Source: JASGIT01 sp047601665 (GTDB lineage: Bacteria > Pseudomonadota > Gammaproteobacteria > Burkholderiales > Burkholderiaceae_C). From it: a stretch of 64,000 bases of DNA. The DNA is taken from positions 310,001 through 374,000 of the forward strand of contig JASGIT010000001.1 in the NCBI GenBank assembly GCA_047601665.1, given 5' to 3'. The stretch's first letter is position 1. Every line of letters begins with the position of its first letter. The notes beneath the pieces are model-generated. The model saw only the letters and a list, made by a program, of their open reading frames with translations. It was not told the origin of the DNA and did not search any database. Below, one piece after another: positions 17,065-25,780 of this stretch. The translations under genes and the position numbers were made by a program.

Positions 17065-18020
17065 CTGCCACCTTGCAAGCCCTGGTGCACACCCTGCGCT
17101 ACGAGGCGCAGGACACCATCAGCGTCGACTTGCGGCCGGTGGATGGCGGGGAGTTCCCCGCCTTCGCGCCCGGCTCGCACATCGACCTGCACCTGCCCAA
17201 CGGCCTGGTGCGCAGCTACTCGCTGTGCAACCCGAGCGACGAGCGCCACCGCTACGTGGTGGGCGTGCTGCGCGACCGCGCGAGCCGGGGCGGCTCGCGC
17301 TGCGTGCACGAGTCGCTGCGCGTTGGCAGCACCATCACCATCGACGCGCCGCGCAACCACTTCGCGCTCGATGAAAGCGCGGCGCACACGGTGCTGGTGG
17401 CGGGCGGCATCGGCATCACGCCGCTGCTGTGCATGGCACGCCGGCTGAAAAGCCTGGGCCGTTCGTTCGAGATGCTGTACTTCGCCCGCGACCGCCGCAG
17501 CGCGGCCTTCCTGGCCGAACTGCAGGCGCTGGGTATGCCGCTGCACCTGCACTTCGACGCCGAGGCGGGCGGCCCGCCCGACCTGCGCGCGCTGCTGGCG
17601 CGGCGCGCGCCCGACGCGGGCACGCACTACTACTCGTGCGGCCCCACGCTCATGCTCGATGCGTTCGAGAAGTTCTGCGCCGAGCTGGGCCACGCCAACG
17701 CGCACATCGAGCGCTTCGCGGCCGTGGAGGTCAAGGCTTCCAGCGACGCGCGCGCCAACTACACGGTGGAGCTCAAGCGCAGCGGCCGCTTCCTCCAGGT
17801 CACGCCCGAAAAGTCGCTGCTCGACACGCTGCTCGACGCCGGCATCGACGTGGACCACAGCTGCTGCGAAGGCGTGTGCGGCTCGTGCGAAACGCGCGTG
17901 CTGGCGGGCACGCCCGACCACCGCGACTCCGTGCTCAGCCCCAAGGAGCGCGAAAAGAGCAAGGTGATGATGGTCTGCGTCTCGGGCTGCAAGAGCGAGA
18001 CGCTGGTTCTGGATCTCTGA
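17061..18020 (+). CDS. VanB-type oxygenase reductase (FMN/NAD domain plus plant-type ferredoxin)
   Basis: A 319-residue electron-transfer partner of the Rieske oxygenase. The N-terminal flavin domain (RSYSLCNP), NAD-binding domain (LVAGGIGITPLL, YYSCGP) and C-terminal [2Fe-2S] domain occur in the phthalate dioxygenase reductase order. The ferredoxin cluster ligands are Cys268, Cys273, Cys276 and Cys306 (C-x4-C-x2-C-x29-C). It moves electrons from NAD(P)H to the oxygenase Rieske centre. The ATG overlaps the stop of the oxygenase gene (ATGA). A porin gene follows 26 bp downstream. Confidence 0.94.
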   Translation: MTATLQALVHTLRYEAQDTISVDLRPVDGGEFPAFAPGSHIDLHLPNGLVRSYSLCNPSDERHRYVVGVLRDRASRGGSRCVHESLRVGSTITIDAPRNHFALDESAAHTVLVAGGIGITPLLCMARRLKSLGRSFEMLYFARDRRSAAFLAELQALGMPLHLHFDAEAGGPPDLRALLARRAPDAGTHYYSCGPTLMLDAFEKFCAELGHANAHIERFAAVEVKASSDARANYTVELKRSGRFLQVTPEKSLLDTLLDAGIDVDHSCCEGVCGSCETRVLAGTPDHRDSVLSPKEREKSKVMMVCVSGCKSETLVLDL

Positions 18021-18046
18021 TTTTTCAACCACGAGGAGAAACACAC

Positions 18047-19096
18047 ATGAAAAGAATTATTTGGGCCACGGGCCTGATGGGCCTGGCCGGCGTGGCGTCG
18101 GCCCAGTCCAAGGTCGAGCTCTTTGGCGTGGTGGACGTGGGCGTGGCGCGCCTGTCCGGCACGGGCGTGTCGAAGGTGGGCCTGTCCACCGGCGGCGCCA
18201 ACATCAGCCGCCTGGGCTTTCGCGGCACCGAGGACCTGGGCGGCGGCCTGAAGGCCGGGTTCTGGCTCGAAGCCGGCCTGGACGTGGACTCCGGCCAGGG
18301 CAAGGGCACCGGCGGCGGCCTGTCGTTCAACCGCCGCTCCACGGTGAGCCTGATGGGCAACTTCGGCGAGCTCCGCCTGGGCCGCGACGATTCGGCCAGC
18401 TTCCTGAACACGCTGATCTTCGACCCGTTCCTGACCAACGGCGTGGGCGGCACCATGGGCTTCACCATGCTGGGCATTCCCGGCGCGGCCAACGCCACGG
18501 GCGGCGCGCCCATCCAGATCAGCAACGCCATCAGCTACTTCCTGCCCGAGAACCTGGGCGGCTTCTACGGCCAGGTGCAGCTCGCCCTGGGCGAGCAGCC
18601 GAGCGGCACGCCCAACCACAAGCAGGGCGACTACCGCGGCGTGCGCCTGGGCTACCGCCAGGGCCCGCTGCACGCGGCGCTGGCGGCGGCCAAGCTGTAC
18701 GGCGACACGTCGGGCAACGACCTCACGGCGGGCAACGTCGGCCTCTCCTACGACCTGGGCATGGTCAAGCCCATGCTGCTGTGGGCCAGCGAAAAACGCG
18801 GCTCGCTGAAGGTGACCATACTGCAGCTGGGCGCGACCGCGCCCGTGGGCAACGGCGAACTGCGCGCGTCCTACGGCCACTACAACACCGCCGACAGCAA
18901 CGCGGACTGGAACAAGATCAGCCTGGGCTATGGCTACAACTTCTCCAAGCGCACGCAGGTCTACGGCACCTACGGCTACGTGAAGAACAAGGACGGCGCG
19001 AACCGCTCCATCGGCGTGCAGGGCCTGAGCGCCACGGGCACCTCGTACGGCGGCAGTTCCAGCGGCATCGAAGTGGGCATCCGCCACTTCTTCTAA
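18047..19096 (+). CDS. Gram-negative porin (outer-membrane beta-barrel)
   Basis: A 349-residue outer-membrane porin with a signal peptide ending VASAQS, the starting motif VELFGVVDVGVARL, and the loop pattern and C-terminal aromatic residue (GIRHFF) typical of trimeric betaproteobacterial porins. It begins 26 bp after the oxygenase reductase gene with a strong AGGAG site, so it probably serves uptake of the substrate handled by this cluster. A second, separate porin gene lies at 51407. Porins rarely show strict specificity from sequence alone. Confidence 0.93.
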   Translation: MKRIIWATGLMGLAGVASAQSKVELFGVVDVGVARLSGTGVSKVGLSTGGANISRLGFRGTEDLGGGLKAGFWLEAGLDVDSGQGKGTGGGLSFNRRSTVSLMGNFGELRLGRDDSASFLNTLIFDPFLTNGVGGTMGFTMLGIPGAANATGGAPIQISNAISYFLPENLGGFYGQVQLALGEQPSGTPNHKQGDYRGVRLGYRQGPLHAALAAAKLYGDTSGNDLTAGNVGLSYDLGMVKPMLLWASEKRGSLKVTILQLGATAPVGNGELRASYGHYNTADSNADWNKISLGYGYNFSKRTQVYGTYGYVKNKDGANRSIGVQGLSATGTSYGGSSSGIEVGIRHFF

Positions 19097-19128
19097 AAAC
19101 TATCAATTTGATAGCTGCCAGCGCACGG
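19097..19128. repeat. Copy 3 of palindromic intergenic repeat (partial)
   Basis: A short copy between the porin and MFS genes. It carries CTATCAATTTGATAG (a small hairpin) followed by CTGCCAGCGC, words shared with the other copies. The second arm of the repeat is missing. Confidence 0.45.
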
Positions 19129-19172
19129 TGGGCGCCGGCCAGCGGCCAATTTCACGACAACAGAGGCTCGCC

Positions 19173-20447
19173 ATGAAGGATGCTCGCTCATTGCGCTGGT
19201 GGGGTGTGATCACGCTGTTCGTGATCGTCGCCATCTCCTATGTGGACCGGATCAACATCTCGGTCCTGATCACCGACCGGGACTTCCTGTCGCACATCGG
19301 CCTGACGCAGGACGACCGCACGCGCCAGGGCCTGCTGGCCACGGCCTTCATGGTGGGCTACGGCGTGTCGTCGCTGGTGTTCACGCCGTTCTGCGCGGCG
19401 CTGTTCGGCGTGCGGCGCAGCCTGATCGGCGGGCTGCTGCTGTGGGGCGTGGTCACCTTCCTGTCGCCCGGCATGAACAGCTACGGGCTGCTGCTGGCCT
19501 CGCGCATCCTGCTGGGGGTGTCGGAGGGGCCGCTGTTCTCGCTCGCGGGCAGCTACATCAAGGCGCACTTCGAGAGCCGCGAGAACGGCAAGCCCAATTC
19601 GCTGGTCAACATGGGCACGGGCCTGGGCCTGGCGGTGGGCTACCCGTTCGTGGGCTACCTCGTCGCGGGGCATGACTGGGAGACGTCGTTCCACGTGCTG
19701 GGCCTGGTCAACGTGGCGCTGGGCATTCCGCTGGTGCTGGCCTTCATCCACATGCCCAAGGTGGAGACGGGGCTGCCCAAGCCCCGCTCGCTGGGCGAGG
19801 CGGTGGCGCAGGTGGGCGGCATCGTGCGCGGCGCCATGCACACGCGCTACCTGTGGCTCATCACCATCCTGACGGCGGCCTTCCTGTCGTACCTCTGGGG
19901 CAGCAGCAACTGGCTGCCCGCCTACCTCAAGGAGTCGCGCGGCTTTTCCCTGCGCGAAATGGGCTGGCTGGCCTCGCTGCCGCAGTACGCGAGCGTGGTG
20001 GCGGTGTTCGTGGGCGGCATGATCATCGACCGCATCCCGCGCCGCAGCGTGCCGCTGATCTTCGTCTTCGGCAGCGTGGGCGTGGCGGCGGCGGTGTGGC
20101 TGGCGATCCACATGGAGGACCGCTACGCGGCGGCCTACTGCCTGATCGCGGCCAACTTCTGCTGGGGCCTGATGAGCCCGGCCATTCCCAGCACCGTGCA
20201 GCACTGCGCGCGGCCCGAGCACATCGCCAGCGCCTACGGCGTGGTCAACGGCGCGGGCAGCCTGGTGGCGGGGTTCATGCCGGCCATCATGGGGGCGGTG
20301 ATCGGCGCGTTGTCCAGCCGCAGCCCCGCGGCGGGCTTCTTCGCGGGCTTCGCGGCGCTGATCGGCACGCAGGTGGTCGTGCTGCTGTGCGGCCTGGTGC
20401 TGTGGGTGCGCGAGCGCGGCGCATCGGCCACGCCCGCAGTGGCTTGA
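19173..20447 (+). CDS. MFS transporter, anion:cation symporter type
   Basis: A 424-residue protein with about twelve hydrophobic helices and the MFS signature near the N-terminus (YVDRINISVL, typical of the ACS group that imports aromatic acids, glucarate and similar anions by proton symport). The start ATG at 19173 has AGAGG upstream; longer in-frame starts have no good site. It is the last rightward gene of the catabolic cluster and its TGA abuts the opposing SDR stop with no gap (TGATCA). A role as inner-membrane importer of the cluster substrate is inferred from position. Confidence 0.9.
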   Translation: MKDARSLRWWGVITLFVIVAISYVDRINISVLITDRDFLSHIGLTQDDRTRQGLLATAFMVGYGVSSLVFTPFCAALFGVRRSLIGGLLLWGVVTFLSPGMNSYGLLLASRILLGVSEGPLFSLAGSYIKAHFESRENGKPNSLVNMGTGLGLAVGYPFVGYLVAGHDWETSFHVLGLVNVALGIPLVLAFIHMPKVETGLPKPRSLGEAVAQVGGIVRGAMHTRYLWLITILTAAFLSYLWGSSNWLPAYLKESRGFSLREMGWLASLPQYASVVAVFVGGMIIDRIPRRSVPLIFVFGSVGVAAAVWLAIHMEDRYAAAYCLIAANFCWGLMSPAIPSTVQHCARPEHIASAYGVVNGAGSLVAGFMPAIMGAVIGALSSRSPAAGFFAGFAALIGTQVVVLLCGLVLWVRERGASATPAVA

Positions 20448-21362
20448 TCAACGGCGCGCCGCCAGCGCTTTTTCCACTTCCACCGCACCCTGGGCCGCGC
20501 CGCTTTGCGGCACCTGCTCGCCCGCGCGCTCGGTCACTTCGGCCAGGCGCGCGGCCAGCTGCTCGGGCACGTCGTCGCCCAGGCCCAGGTGGATGCCCTG
20601 GGTCAGCGTGATGTGCGCGGCCTCGAAGCTGCCGCCGCCCGCGCACAGGATGGTGCGCGTGGGCGCGGTTTCATGCGCCAGCACCAGCATGGCGGGCACC
20701 ACGGCGGCGGGCTGCAGCGCGTCGAAGACTTCCTGCGGGAACAGGCCCTCGGTCATGCGCGTGGCCGCCGTGGGGGCCAGCGCGTTGACGCGGATGTCGT
20801 ACTTGGCCCCTTCGATCGCCAGGGTCTGCATCAGGCCCACCTGCGCGAGCTTGGCCGCGCCGTAGTTGGCCTGGCCGAAGTTGCCGTACAGGCCGGTGGA
20901 CGAGGTGGTCATCACGATGCGCCCGTACTTCTGCTCCACCATGTGCGGCCACACGGCCTTGCAGCAGTTGGCCGCGCCGATCAGGTGGACTTGAACCACG
21001 AGGTTGAAATCGGCCATGTCCATCTTGGCGAACGACTTGTCGCGCAGGATGCCCGCGTTGTTCACCAGCACGTCCACGCGGCCCCAGGCATCGACGGCCT
21101 GCTTCACCATGGCCTGCACGGCGGCGAAGTCGGTGACGGATGCGCCATTGGCCAGCGCCTCGCCGCCCGCGGCGCGGATTTCATCGACCACGGCCTGCGC
21201 GGCGCTCACCGAGCCGCCGCTGCCGTCCACCGCGCCGCCCAGGTCGTTGACGAGCACCTTGGCCCCGCGCTTGGCCAGCGCCAGCGCGTGCTGGCGACCC
21301 AGGCCGCCGCCCGCGCCCGTCACGATGGCCACGCGGCCCTGGAAGTCGATGTCTGTCGTCAT
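20448..21362 (-). CDS. SDR, 3-hydroxyacyl-CoA dehydrogenase-like (MFE-2 type)
   Basis: A 304-residue SDR with TGAGGGLG coenzyme motif near residue 15, NNAG, catalytic Ser in TSSTGLYG and Tyr/Lys in YGAAK. The DLGG and VSAAQAVVDEI region resembles the (R)-3-hydroxyacyl-CoA dehydrogenase domain of multifunctional enzyme type 2, which acts in beta-oxidation of acyl-CoAs. The ATG at 21362 is the natural start; an upstream in-frame extension to 21479 reads through repeat DNA. It is convergent with the MFS gene and shares no operon with the catabolic cluster. Confidence 0.85.
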   Translation of the reverse strand: MTTDIDFQGRVAIVTGAGGGLGRQHALALAKRGAKVLVNDLGGAVDGSGGSVSAAQAVVDEIRAAGGEALANGASVTDFAAVQAMVKQAVDAWGRVDVLVNNAGILRDKSFAKMDMADFNLVVQVHLIGAANCCKAVWPHMVEQKYGRIVMTTSSTGLYGNFGQANYGAAKLAQVGLMQTLAIEGAKYDIRVNALAPTAATRMTEGLFPQEVFDALQPAAVVPAMLVLAHETAPTRTILCAGGGSFEAAHITLTQGIHLGLGDDVPEQLAARLAEVTERAGEQVPQSGAAQGAVEVEKALAARR

Positions 21363-21429
21363 GTTGGCTACTCCTTGTTGCAATGGGCGGGGACTGTAGC
21401 CGAGGCATAGGGATTTATCCCGTCCCGCG

Positions 21430-21527
21430 CTGGACAAGCGTGTGGATAAGTTTTGGCAAGTCCTGTATGGTGCGCACAAGTGGTTGATTCATAAGGAGAA
21501 TCCTTGTCTTGCCGATTTTTTGGGCAG
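21430..21527 (+). repeat. Tandem unit A: DnaA box plus hairpin with T-tract
   Basis: The first of two imperfect direct repeats of about 98 bp. It holds a perfect DnaA box, TGTGGATAA (21441-21449), then a segment with complementary arms GGCAAG (21455-21460) plus ACAAG (21476-21480) against CTTGT plus CTTGCC (21503-21513), followed by six T residues. A sigma70-like pair TGGATA (21443) and TATGGT (21466), 17 bp apart, overlaps the DnaA box. The function is unknown; it may be a terminator, a small RNA or a DnaA-binding site. Confidence 0.6.
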
Positions 21528-21554
21528 CCCGGCCACGGGTTTTCCCTGCGGATA

Positions 21555-21652
21555 CTGGACAATCGTGTGGATAAGTTTTGACAAGTCCTGTATGGGCAAC
21601 GCAAGTGCTTGATTTTTAAAGGATGAACCTGCGTTGCCCAATTTTTCAGCAA
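21555..21652 (+). repeat. Tandem unit B: DnaA box plus hairpin with T-tract
   Basis: The second unit, 125 bp downstream of unit A. The DnaA box TGTGGATAA (21566-21574) and the next 25 bases are nearly identical to unit A, but the hairpin arms differ in sequence while keeping pairing: GGGCAACGCA (21594-21603) pairs perfectly with TGCGTTGCCC (21630-21639) and is followed by a T-run. Preserved pairing with changed bases suggests that the RNA fold, or the terminator, has been maintained by selection. Confidence 0.6.
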
Positions 21653-21675
21653 CACGCCTTCAGCGTTGTTGCTCC

Positions 21676-21733
21676 TTTTTTCATAGCTTCTAGCGCTTGC
21701 TACATAAGCGCTAGCGGCCTATTTCGCTTGAAA
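21676..21733. repeat. Copy 4 of palindromic intergenic repeat (best conserved)
   Basis: A perfect 9-bp inverted repeat, CTAGCGCTT (21690-21698) and AAGCGCTAG (21705-21713), flanked by TCATAGCTT on the left and GGCCTATTTCGCTTGAAA on the right. It ends four bases before the ferredoxin ATG, so it must lie in or next to that gene's leader. It is the fullest form of the repeat in the window. Confidence 0.7.
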
Positions 21734-21736
21734 CCC

Positions 21737-22030
21737 ATGAATTCCCCCATCACCCCGCCGCTGTACACCGCCCACTACAAGGACCTGCAATGCGACGCCT
21801 GGGCCGACCAGCCCCTGCTCACGTCGATGGAGCAAGGCGGCATGGACTGGCCCAGTTCCTGCCGCAACGGCACCTGCCGCACCTGCATCGGCCGCATGAG
21901 CGCGGGCAAGGTGCGCTACGACGCCGAGTGGCCCGGCATCACCACCGAGGAGCAGGAAGAAGGCTGCGTGCTGCCCTGCATCGCCTACCCCGAGTCGGAC
22001 GTGGTGCTCGAAGGCCCGCTCTACTGGTAA
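21737..22030 (+). CDS. Plant-type [2Fe-2S] ferredoxin
   Basis: A 97-residue ferredoxin with cluster ligands Cys42, Cys47 and Cys50 in CRNGTCRTC and the fourth at Cys81 (or Cys77), the C-x4-C-x2-C plant-type pattern. It is an electron carrier of unknown partner. The ATG at 21737 matches the family start; a longer frame reading through the upstream repeat is rejected. It lies 42 bp before ribBX in the same direction but is likely a separate function. The repeat immediately upstream could affect its translation. Confidence 0.88.
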   Translation: MNSPITPPLYTAHYKDLQCDAWADQPLLTSMEQGGMDWPSSCRNGTCRTCIGRMSAGKVRYDAEWPGITTEEQEEGCVLPCIAYPESDVVLEGPLYW

Positions 22031-22072
22031 TCCCGTAAAATCGACCCTCTTTTCCCCCGCGCAGCCCACCCC

Positions 22073-23188
22073 ATGCCCCACACCCCCGCTCCCATCTCCC
22101 CCGTGGAAGACATCGTGGCCGAAATGCGCGCCGGGCGCATCGTCATCCTGGTCGATGAAGAAGACCGCGAGAACGAGGGCGACCTCGTCCTGGCCGCCGA
22201 CCACGTCACGCCCGAGGCCATCAACTTCATGGCCCGCTTCGGCCGGGGCCTGATCTGCCTGACCCTCACCCGCGAACGCTGCGAGCGCCTGCGCCTGCCG
22301 CCCATGGTGGCGCGCAACGGCACCAAGATGGGCACGGCCTTCACCGTCTCGATCGAGGCCACCGAAGGCGTCACCACCGGCATCTCCGCCGCCGACCGCG
22401 CCCGCACCGTGCAGGCCGCCGTCGCGCCCAACGCCACCGCCGACGACCTGGTGCAGCCCGGCCACATCTTCCCGCTGCAGGCGGTGGACGGCGGCGTGCT
22501 CATGCGCGCGGGCCACACCGAGGCCGGCTGCGACCTGGCCGGCATGGCCGGCTGCAGCCCCGCCGCCGTGATCTGCGAAGTGATGAAGGACGACGGCACC
22601 ATGGCCCGCCTGCCCGACCTGCAGGTCTTCGCGGCGGAGCACGGCCTCAAGATCGGCACCATCGCCGACCTGATCGAATACCGCAGCCGCACCGAATCGC
22701 TGGTGAAGAAGGTGGGCAGCCGCACGCTGAACACGGCCTTCGGCGAATTCACCGCCCACGCCTTCCAGGACGGCCCCAGCGGCAACGTCCACCTGGCCCT
22801 GGTGCACGGCGCCTGGAGCGCCGACACCGAGGTGCCCGTGCGCGTGCACGAGCCGCTGTCGGTGCTCGACGCGCTGGAGGTCAACCGCTCCATGCACTCC
22901 TGGGGCCTGGACACCAGCCTGCAATACATCGCCCGCCAGGGCAAGGGCGTGGCCGTGCTGCTGAACTGCAGCGAAAGCGCCGAGCAGCTGCTGGCCCAGT
23001 TCGAAGGCAGCGCCCGCTCCGCCCAGGCCCCCGAGCGCGGCCGCATGGACCTGCGCACCTACGGCGTGGGCGCGCAGATCCTGCGCGAGGTGGGCGTGCA
23101 CAAGATGCAGCTCATGGGCCAGCCGCGCCGCCTGCCCAGCATGGCGGGCCACGGCCTCGAAATCACCGGATACATCCCCAAGGAATAA
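22073..23188 (+). CDS. ribBX: 3,4-dihydroxy-2-butanone 4-phosphate synthase with degenerate GTP cyclohydrolase II domain (RibBX type)
   Basis: A 371-residue protein. The N-terminal half (to about residue 205) is a complete DHBP synthase with the acidic loop DEEDRENEGD and the His in GHTEAGCD, making the four-carbon precursor of riboflavin from ribulose 5-phosphate. The C-terminal half aligns with GTP cyclohydrolase II but lacks the zinc-binding Cys cluster (C-x10-C-x-C of RibA); the corresponding region reads VRVHEPLSVLDALEVNRS. This matches the RibBX variant described in proteobacteria rather than bifunctional RibBA. ribH follows 10 bp later. Confidence 0.9.
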   Translation: MPHTPAPISPVEDIVAEMRAGRIVILVDEEDRENEGDLVLAADHVTPEAINFMARFGRGLICLTLTRERCERLRLPPMVARNGTKMGTAFTVSIEATEGVTTGISAADRARTVQAAVAPNATADDLVQPGHIFPLQAVDGGVLMRAGHTEAGCDLAGMAGCSPAAVICEVMKDDGTMARLPDLQVFAAEHGLKIGTIADLIEYRSRTESLVKKVGSRTLNTAFGEFTAHAFQDGPSGNVHLALVHGAWSADTEVPVRVHEPLSVLDALEVNRSMHSWGLDTSLQYIARQGKGVAVLLNCSESAEQLLAQFEGSARSAQAPERGRMDLRTYGVGAQILREVGVHKMQLMGQPRRLPSMAGHGLEITGYIPKE

Positions 23189-23198
23189 GCGAAACACC

Positions 23199-23666
23199 AT
23201 GCAAGGCGCAGACCAAGGCACCGCAGGCCCGCTCGACGGCAGCAAGCTCCGCATCGGCATCGTCCAGGCCCGCTTCAACGCGGGCATCACCAACGCGCTG
23301 GCCACGGCCTGCCGCACCGAACTGCTGGCGCTGGGCGTGGCCGAGGCCGACATCACCCACGTCTTCGTGCCCGGCGCGCTCGAAGTGCCGCTGGCCCTGC
23401 AGGCGCTGGCCGAAACCGGCGACTACCACGCCCTGGTGGCGCTGGGCTGCATCATCCGCGGCGAGACCTACCACTTCGAACTGGTCGCCAACGAATCGGG
23501 CGCGGGCGTCACGCGCGTGGGGCTGGACTACAACCTGCCCATCGCCAACGCCATCCTGACTACCGAAAACGAAGCCCAGGCCATCGCCCGCCAGACCGAC
23601 AAGGGCCGCGACGCCGCCCAGGTGGCGGTGGAAATGGCGCAGCTCCTGTCCCAACTCCATGACTGA
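23199..23666 (+). CDS. ribH: 6,7-dimethyl-8-ribityllumazine synthase
   Basis: A 155-residue protein of standard RibH length with the family motifs GIVQARFN, VPGALEVPLALQ, GCIIRGETYHFE and the C-terminal GRDAAQVAVEMAQL. It condenses the DHBP product of RibBX with the ribityl-aminopyrimidine to form lumazine, the penultimate riboflavin intermediate, usually in a 60-subunit or pentameric shell. It lies between ribBX and nusB and overlaps nusB by eight bases, the conserved rib-nus arrangement of many proteobacteria. Confidence 0.95.
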   Translation: MQGADQGTAGPLDGSKLRIGIVQARFNAGITNALATACRTELLALGVAEADITHVFVPGALEVPLALQALAETGDYHALVALGCIIRGETYHFELVANESGAGVTRVGLDYNLPIANAILTTENEAQAIARQTDKGRDAAQVAVEMAQLLSQLHD

Positions 23667-24183
23667 ATCCCAAAAGCGCCCCCCGCGCCAATCGCGCAAG
23701 GGCCTGACCAGCACGGGCGCGCGCAAGGCCGCGTCCAAGTCCACGCGCAGCCGCGCGCGCGAGTTCGCCCTGCAGGCGCTGTACCAGCACCTCGTGGGCC
23801 GCAACGAGGCGACGGACATCGACCTGTTCACCCGCGACCTCGCGGGCTTCCACAAGGCCGACTCGGCGCACTACGACGCGCTGCTGCACGGCTGCATCGA
23901 GGCCGAAGCAGGCCTGGACGCGCTCATCGTCCCGCAGCTCGACCGCTCGCTGGCCGAAATCTCCCCCATCGAACACGCCGTGATGTGGATGGGCGTGTAC
24001 GAATTCCAGCACTGCCCCGACGTGCCCTGGCGCGTGGTGCTCAACGAGTGCATCGAGCTTGCCAAGGAATTCGGCGGCACCGACGGCCACAAGTACGTCA
24101 ACGCCGTGCTCGGCAAGCTCGCGCCCACGCTGCGCGCCGCCGAAGTGGCCGCCGACCAGGCCAAGGCGCCCCAGCAGGCATGA
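23659..24183 (+). CDS. nusB: Transcription antitermination factor NusB
   Basis: A 174-residue protein with a basic N-terminal extension (KRPPRQSRKG) followed by the NusB helical fold: SRAREFALQALYQ, then DRSLAEISPIEHAVMWMGVYEF and NECIELAKEFGGTDGHKYVNAVLGKL. NusB binds boxA RNA with NusE (ribosomal protein S10) to prevent premature termination in rRNA operons. The start overlaps the ribH end and its TGA overlaps the next gene's ATG, so all are one operon. Confidence 0.95.
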   Translation: MTESQKRPPRQSRKGLTSTGARKAASKSTRSRAREFALQALYQHLVGRNEATDIDLFTRDLAGFHKADSAHYDALLHGCIEAEAGLDALIVPQLDRSLAEISPIEHAVMWMGVYEFQHCPDVPWRVVLNECIELAKEFGGTDGHKYVNAVLGKLAPTLRAAEVAADQAKAPQQA

Positions 24184-25363
24184 GGCTGTCGCAGCGCGCG
24201 CAGCGCATCGAACCCTTCTACGTGATGGAAATCGCCAAGGCCGCGCAGGCCCTGGCGCGCGAGGTGGCGGGCAGCGCCACGCCCATGATCTACCTCAACA
24301 TCGGCGAGCCGGACTTCACCGCTCCGCCGCTGGTCCAGGAAGCCGCCGCCCGCGCCGTGCGCGGCGGCGCCACGCAGTACACCCAGGCGCTGGGCCTCGA
24401 CGCCTTGCGCGAGCGCATCAGCGGCTGGTACGCGCAGCGCTTCGGCGTCAACGTGCCCGCGCGGCGCATCGTGGTCACGGCGGGCGCTTCGGCGGCGCTG
24501 CAACTGGCTTGCCTCGCGCTCATCGATGCGGGCGATGAAATCCTGATGCCCGACCCGAGCTACCCCTGCAACCGCCACTTCGTCAGCGCGGCGGAAGGCA
24601 CGGCGGTGCTCATCCCGACGACGGCGGAAGAACGCTTCCAGCTCAGCGCCGCCAAGGTCGAAGCCGCCTGGGGCGCAAAGACACGCGGCGTGCTGCTCGC
24701 ATCGCCCTCCAACCCCACGGGCACCTCCATCGCGCCCGACGAACTGCGCCGCATCCACGGCGTGGTCAAGGCGCGCGGCGGCATCACGCTGATCGACGAA
24801 ATCTACCTGGGCCTGTCGCATGACGACGCCTTCGGCCAGACCGCTTTGGCCATCGACGAAGACATCGTCAGCATCAACAGCTTCAGCAAATACTTCAACA
24901 TGACCGGCTGGCGGCTGGGCTGGATGGTCGTGCCCGAGCGCCTCGTGCCCGCCGTGGAGCGCATCGCGCAAAACCTGTTCATCTGCGCCAGCGCCGTATC
25001 GCAGCGCGCCGCGCTCGCCTGCTTCGAGCCCGAAAGCATTGCCGAATACGAACGCCGCCGCGCCGAATTCAAGGCGCGGCGCGACTTCTTCATCCCCGCG
25101 CTCGACCGCCTGGGCCTCACGGTGCCGGTCACGCCCGACGGCGCGTTCTACGCCTGGGCCGACTGCACCCAGGCCGCGGAAAAGCTGCGCGTGCAAGGCA
25201 GCTGGGACTTCGCCTACGAACTCATGCGCCGCGCCCACCTCGCCATCACGCCGGGCCGCGACTTCGGCACGCACGAGCCCGAGCGCTACGTGCGCTTTTC
25301 CACCGCCAACTCCCTGGCGCAGCTGCAGGAGTCCGTGGCGCGCCTCGAACGTCTGCTGGGCTG

Positions 25364-25364
<1 letters not shown>
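24180..25364 (+). CDS. Class I/II pyridoxal-phosphate aminotransferase
   Basis: A 394-residue fold-type I aminotransferase. The PLP-binding Lys237 lies in SFSKYFNMTGWRLGW, and PSNPTG (near 178) and NIGEPDF (N-terminal) are typical of the aspartate/alanine aminotransferase subgroup. It moves amino groups between 2-oxo acids; which amino acid cannot be fixed from sequence. The ATG overlaps the nusB stop (ATGA) and the TGA overlaps the ybgC start, so it is locked into a riboflavin-nus-tol operon. Confidence 0.9.

Positions 25365-25776
<412 letters not shown>

Positions 25777-25780
<4 letters not shown>

Noticed and set aside
21363..21430. FMN riboswitch ahead of the riboflavin genes
   Set aside because: The leader of ribBX is only 42 bp, and the upstream repeat region lacks the conserved RFN-element words.
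21441..21574. Chromosomal origin of replication
   Set aside because: Two DnaA boxes are too few for an oriC, and no dnaA, dnaN, gidA or AT-rich unwinding region is nearby.
21368..21655. A 95-residue minus-strand frame in the repeat region with two copies of CPYRTCQNLSTRLSS-like sequence
   Set aside because: The repeated peptide only reflects the tandem DNA units. There is no ribosome site, and the frame crosses the hairpins.
22073..23188. Bifunctional RibBA call
   Set aside because: The Cys cluster needed for zinc in GTP cyclohydrolase II is missing, so only the DHBP synthase half is expected to be active.
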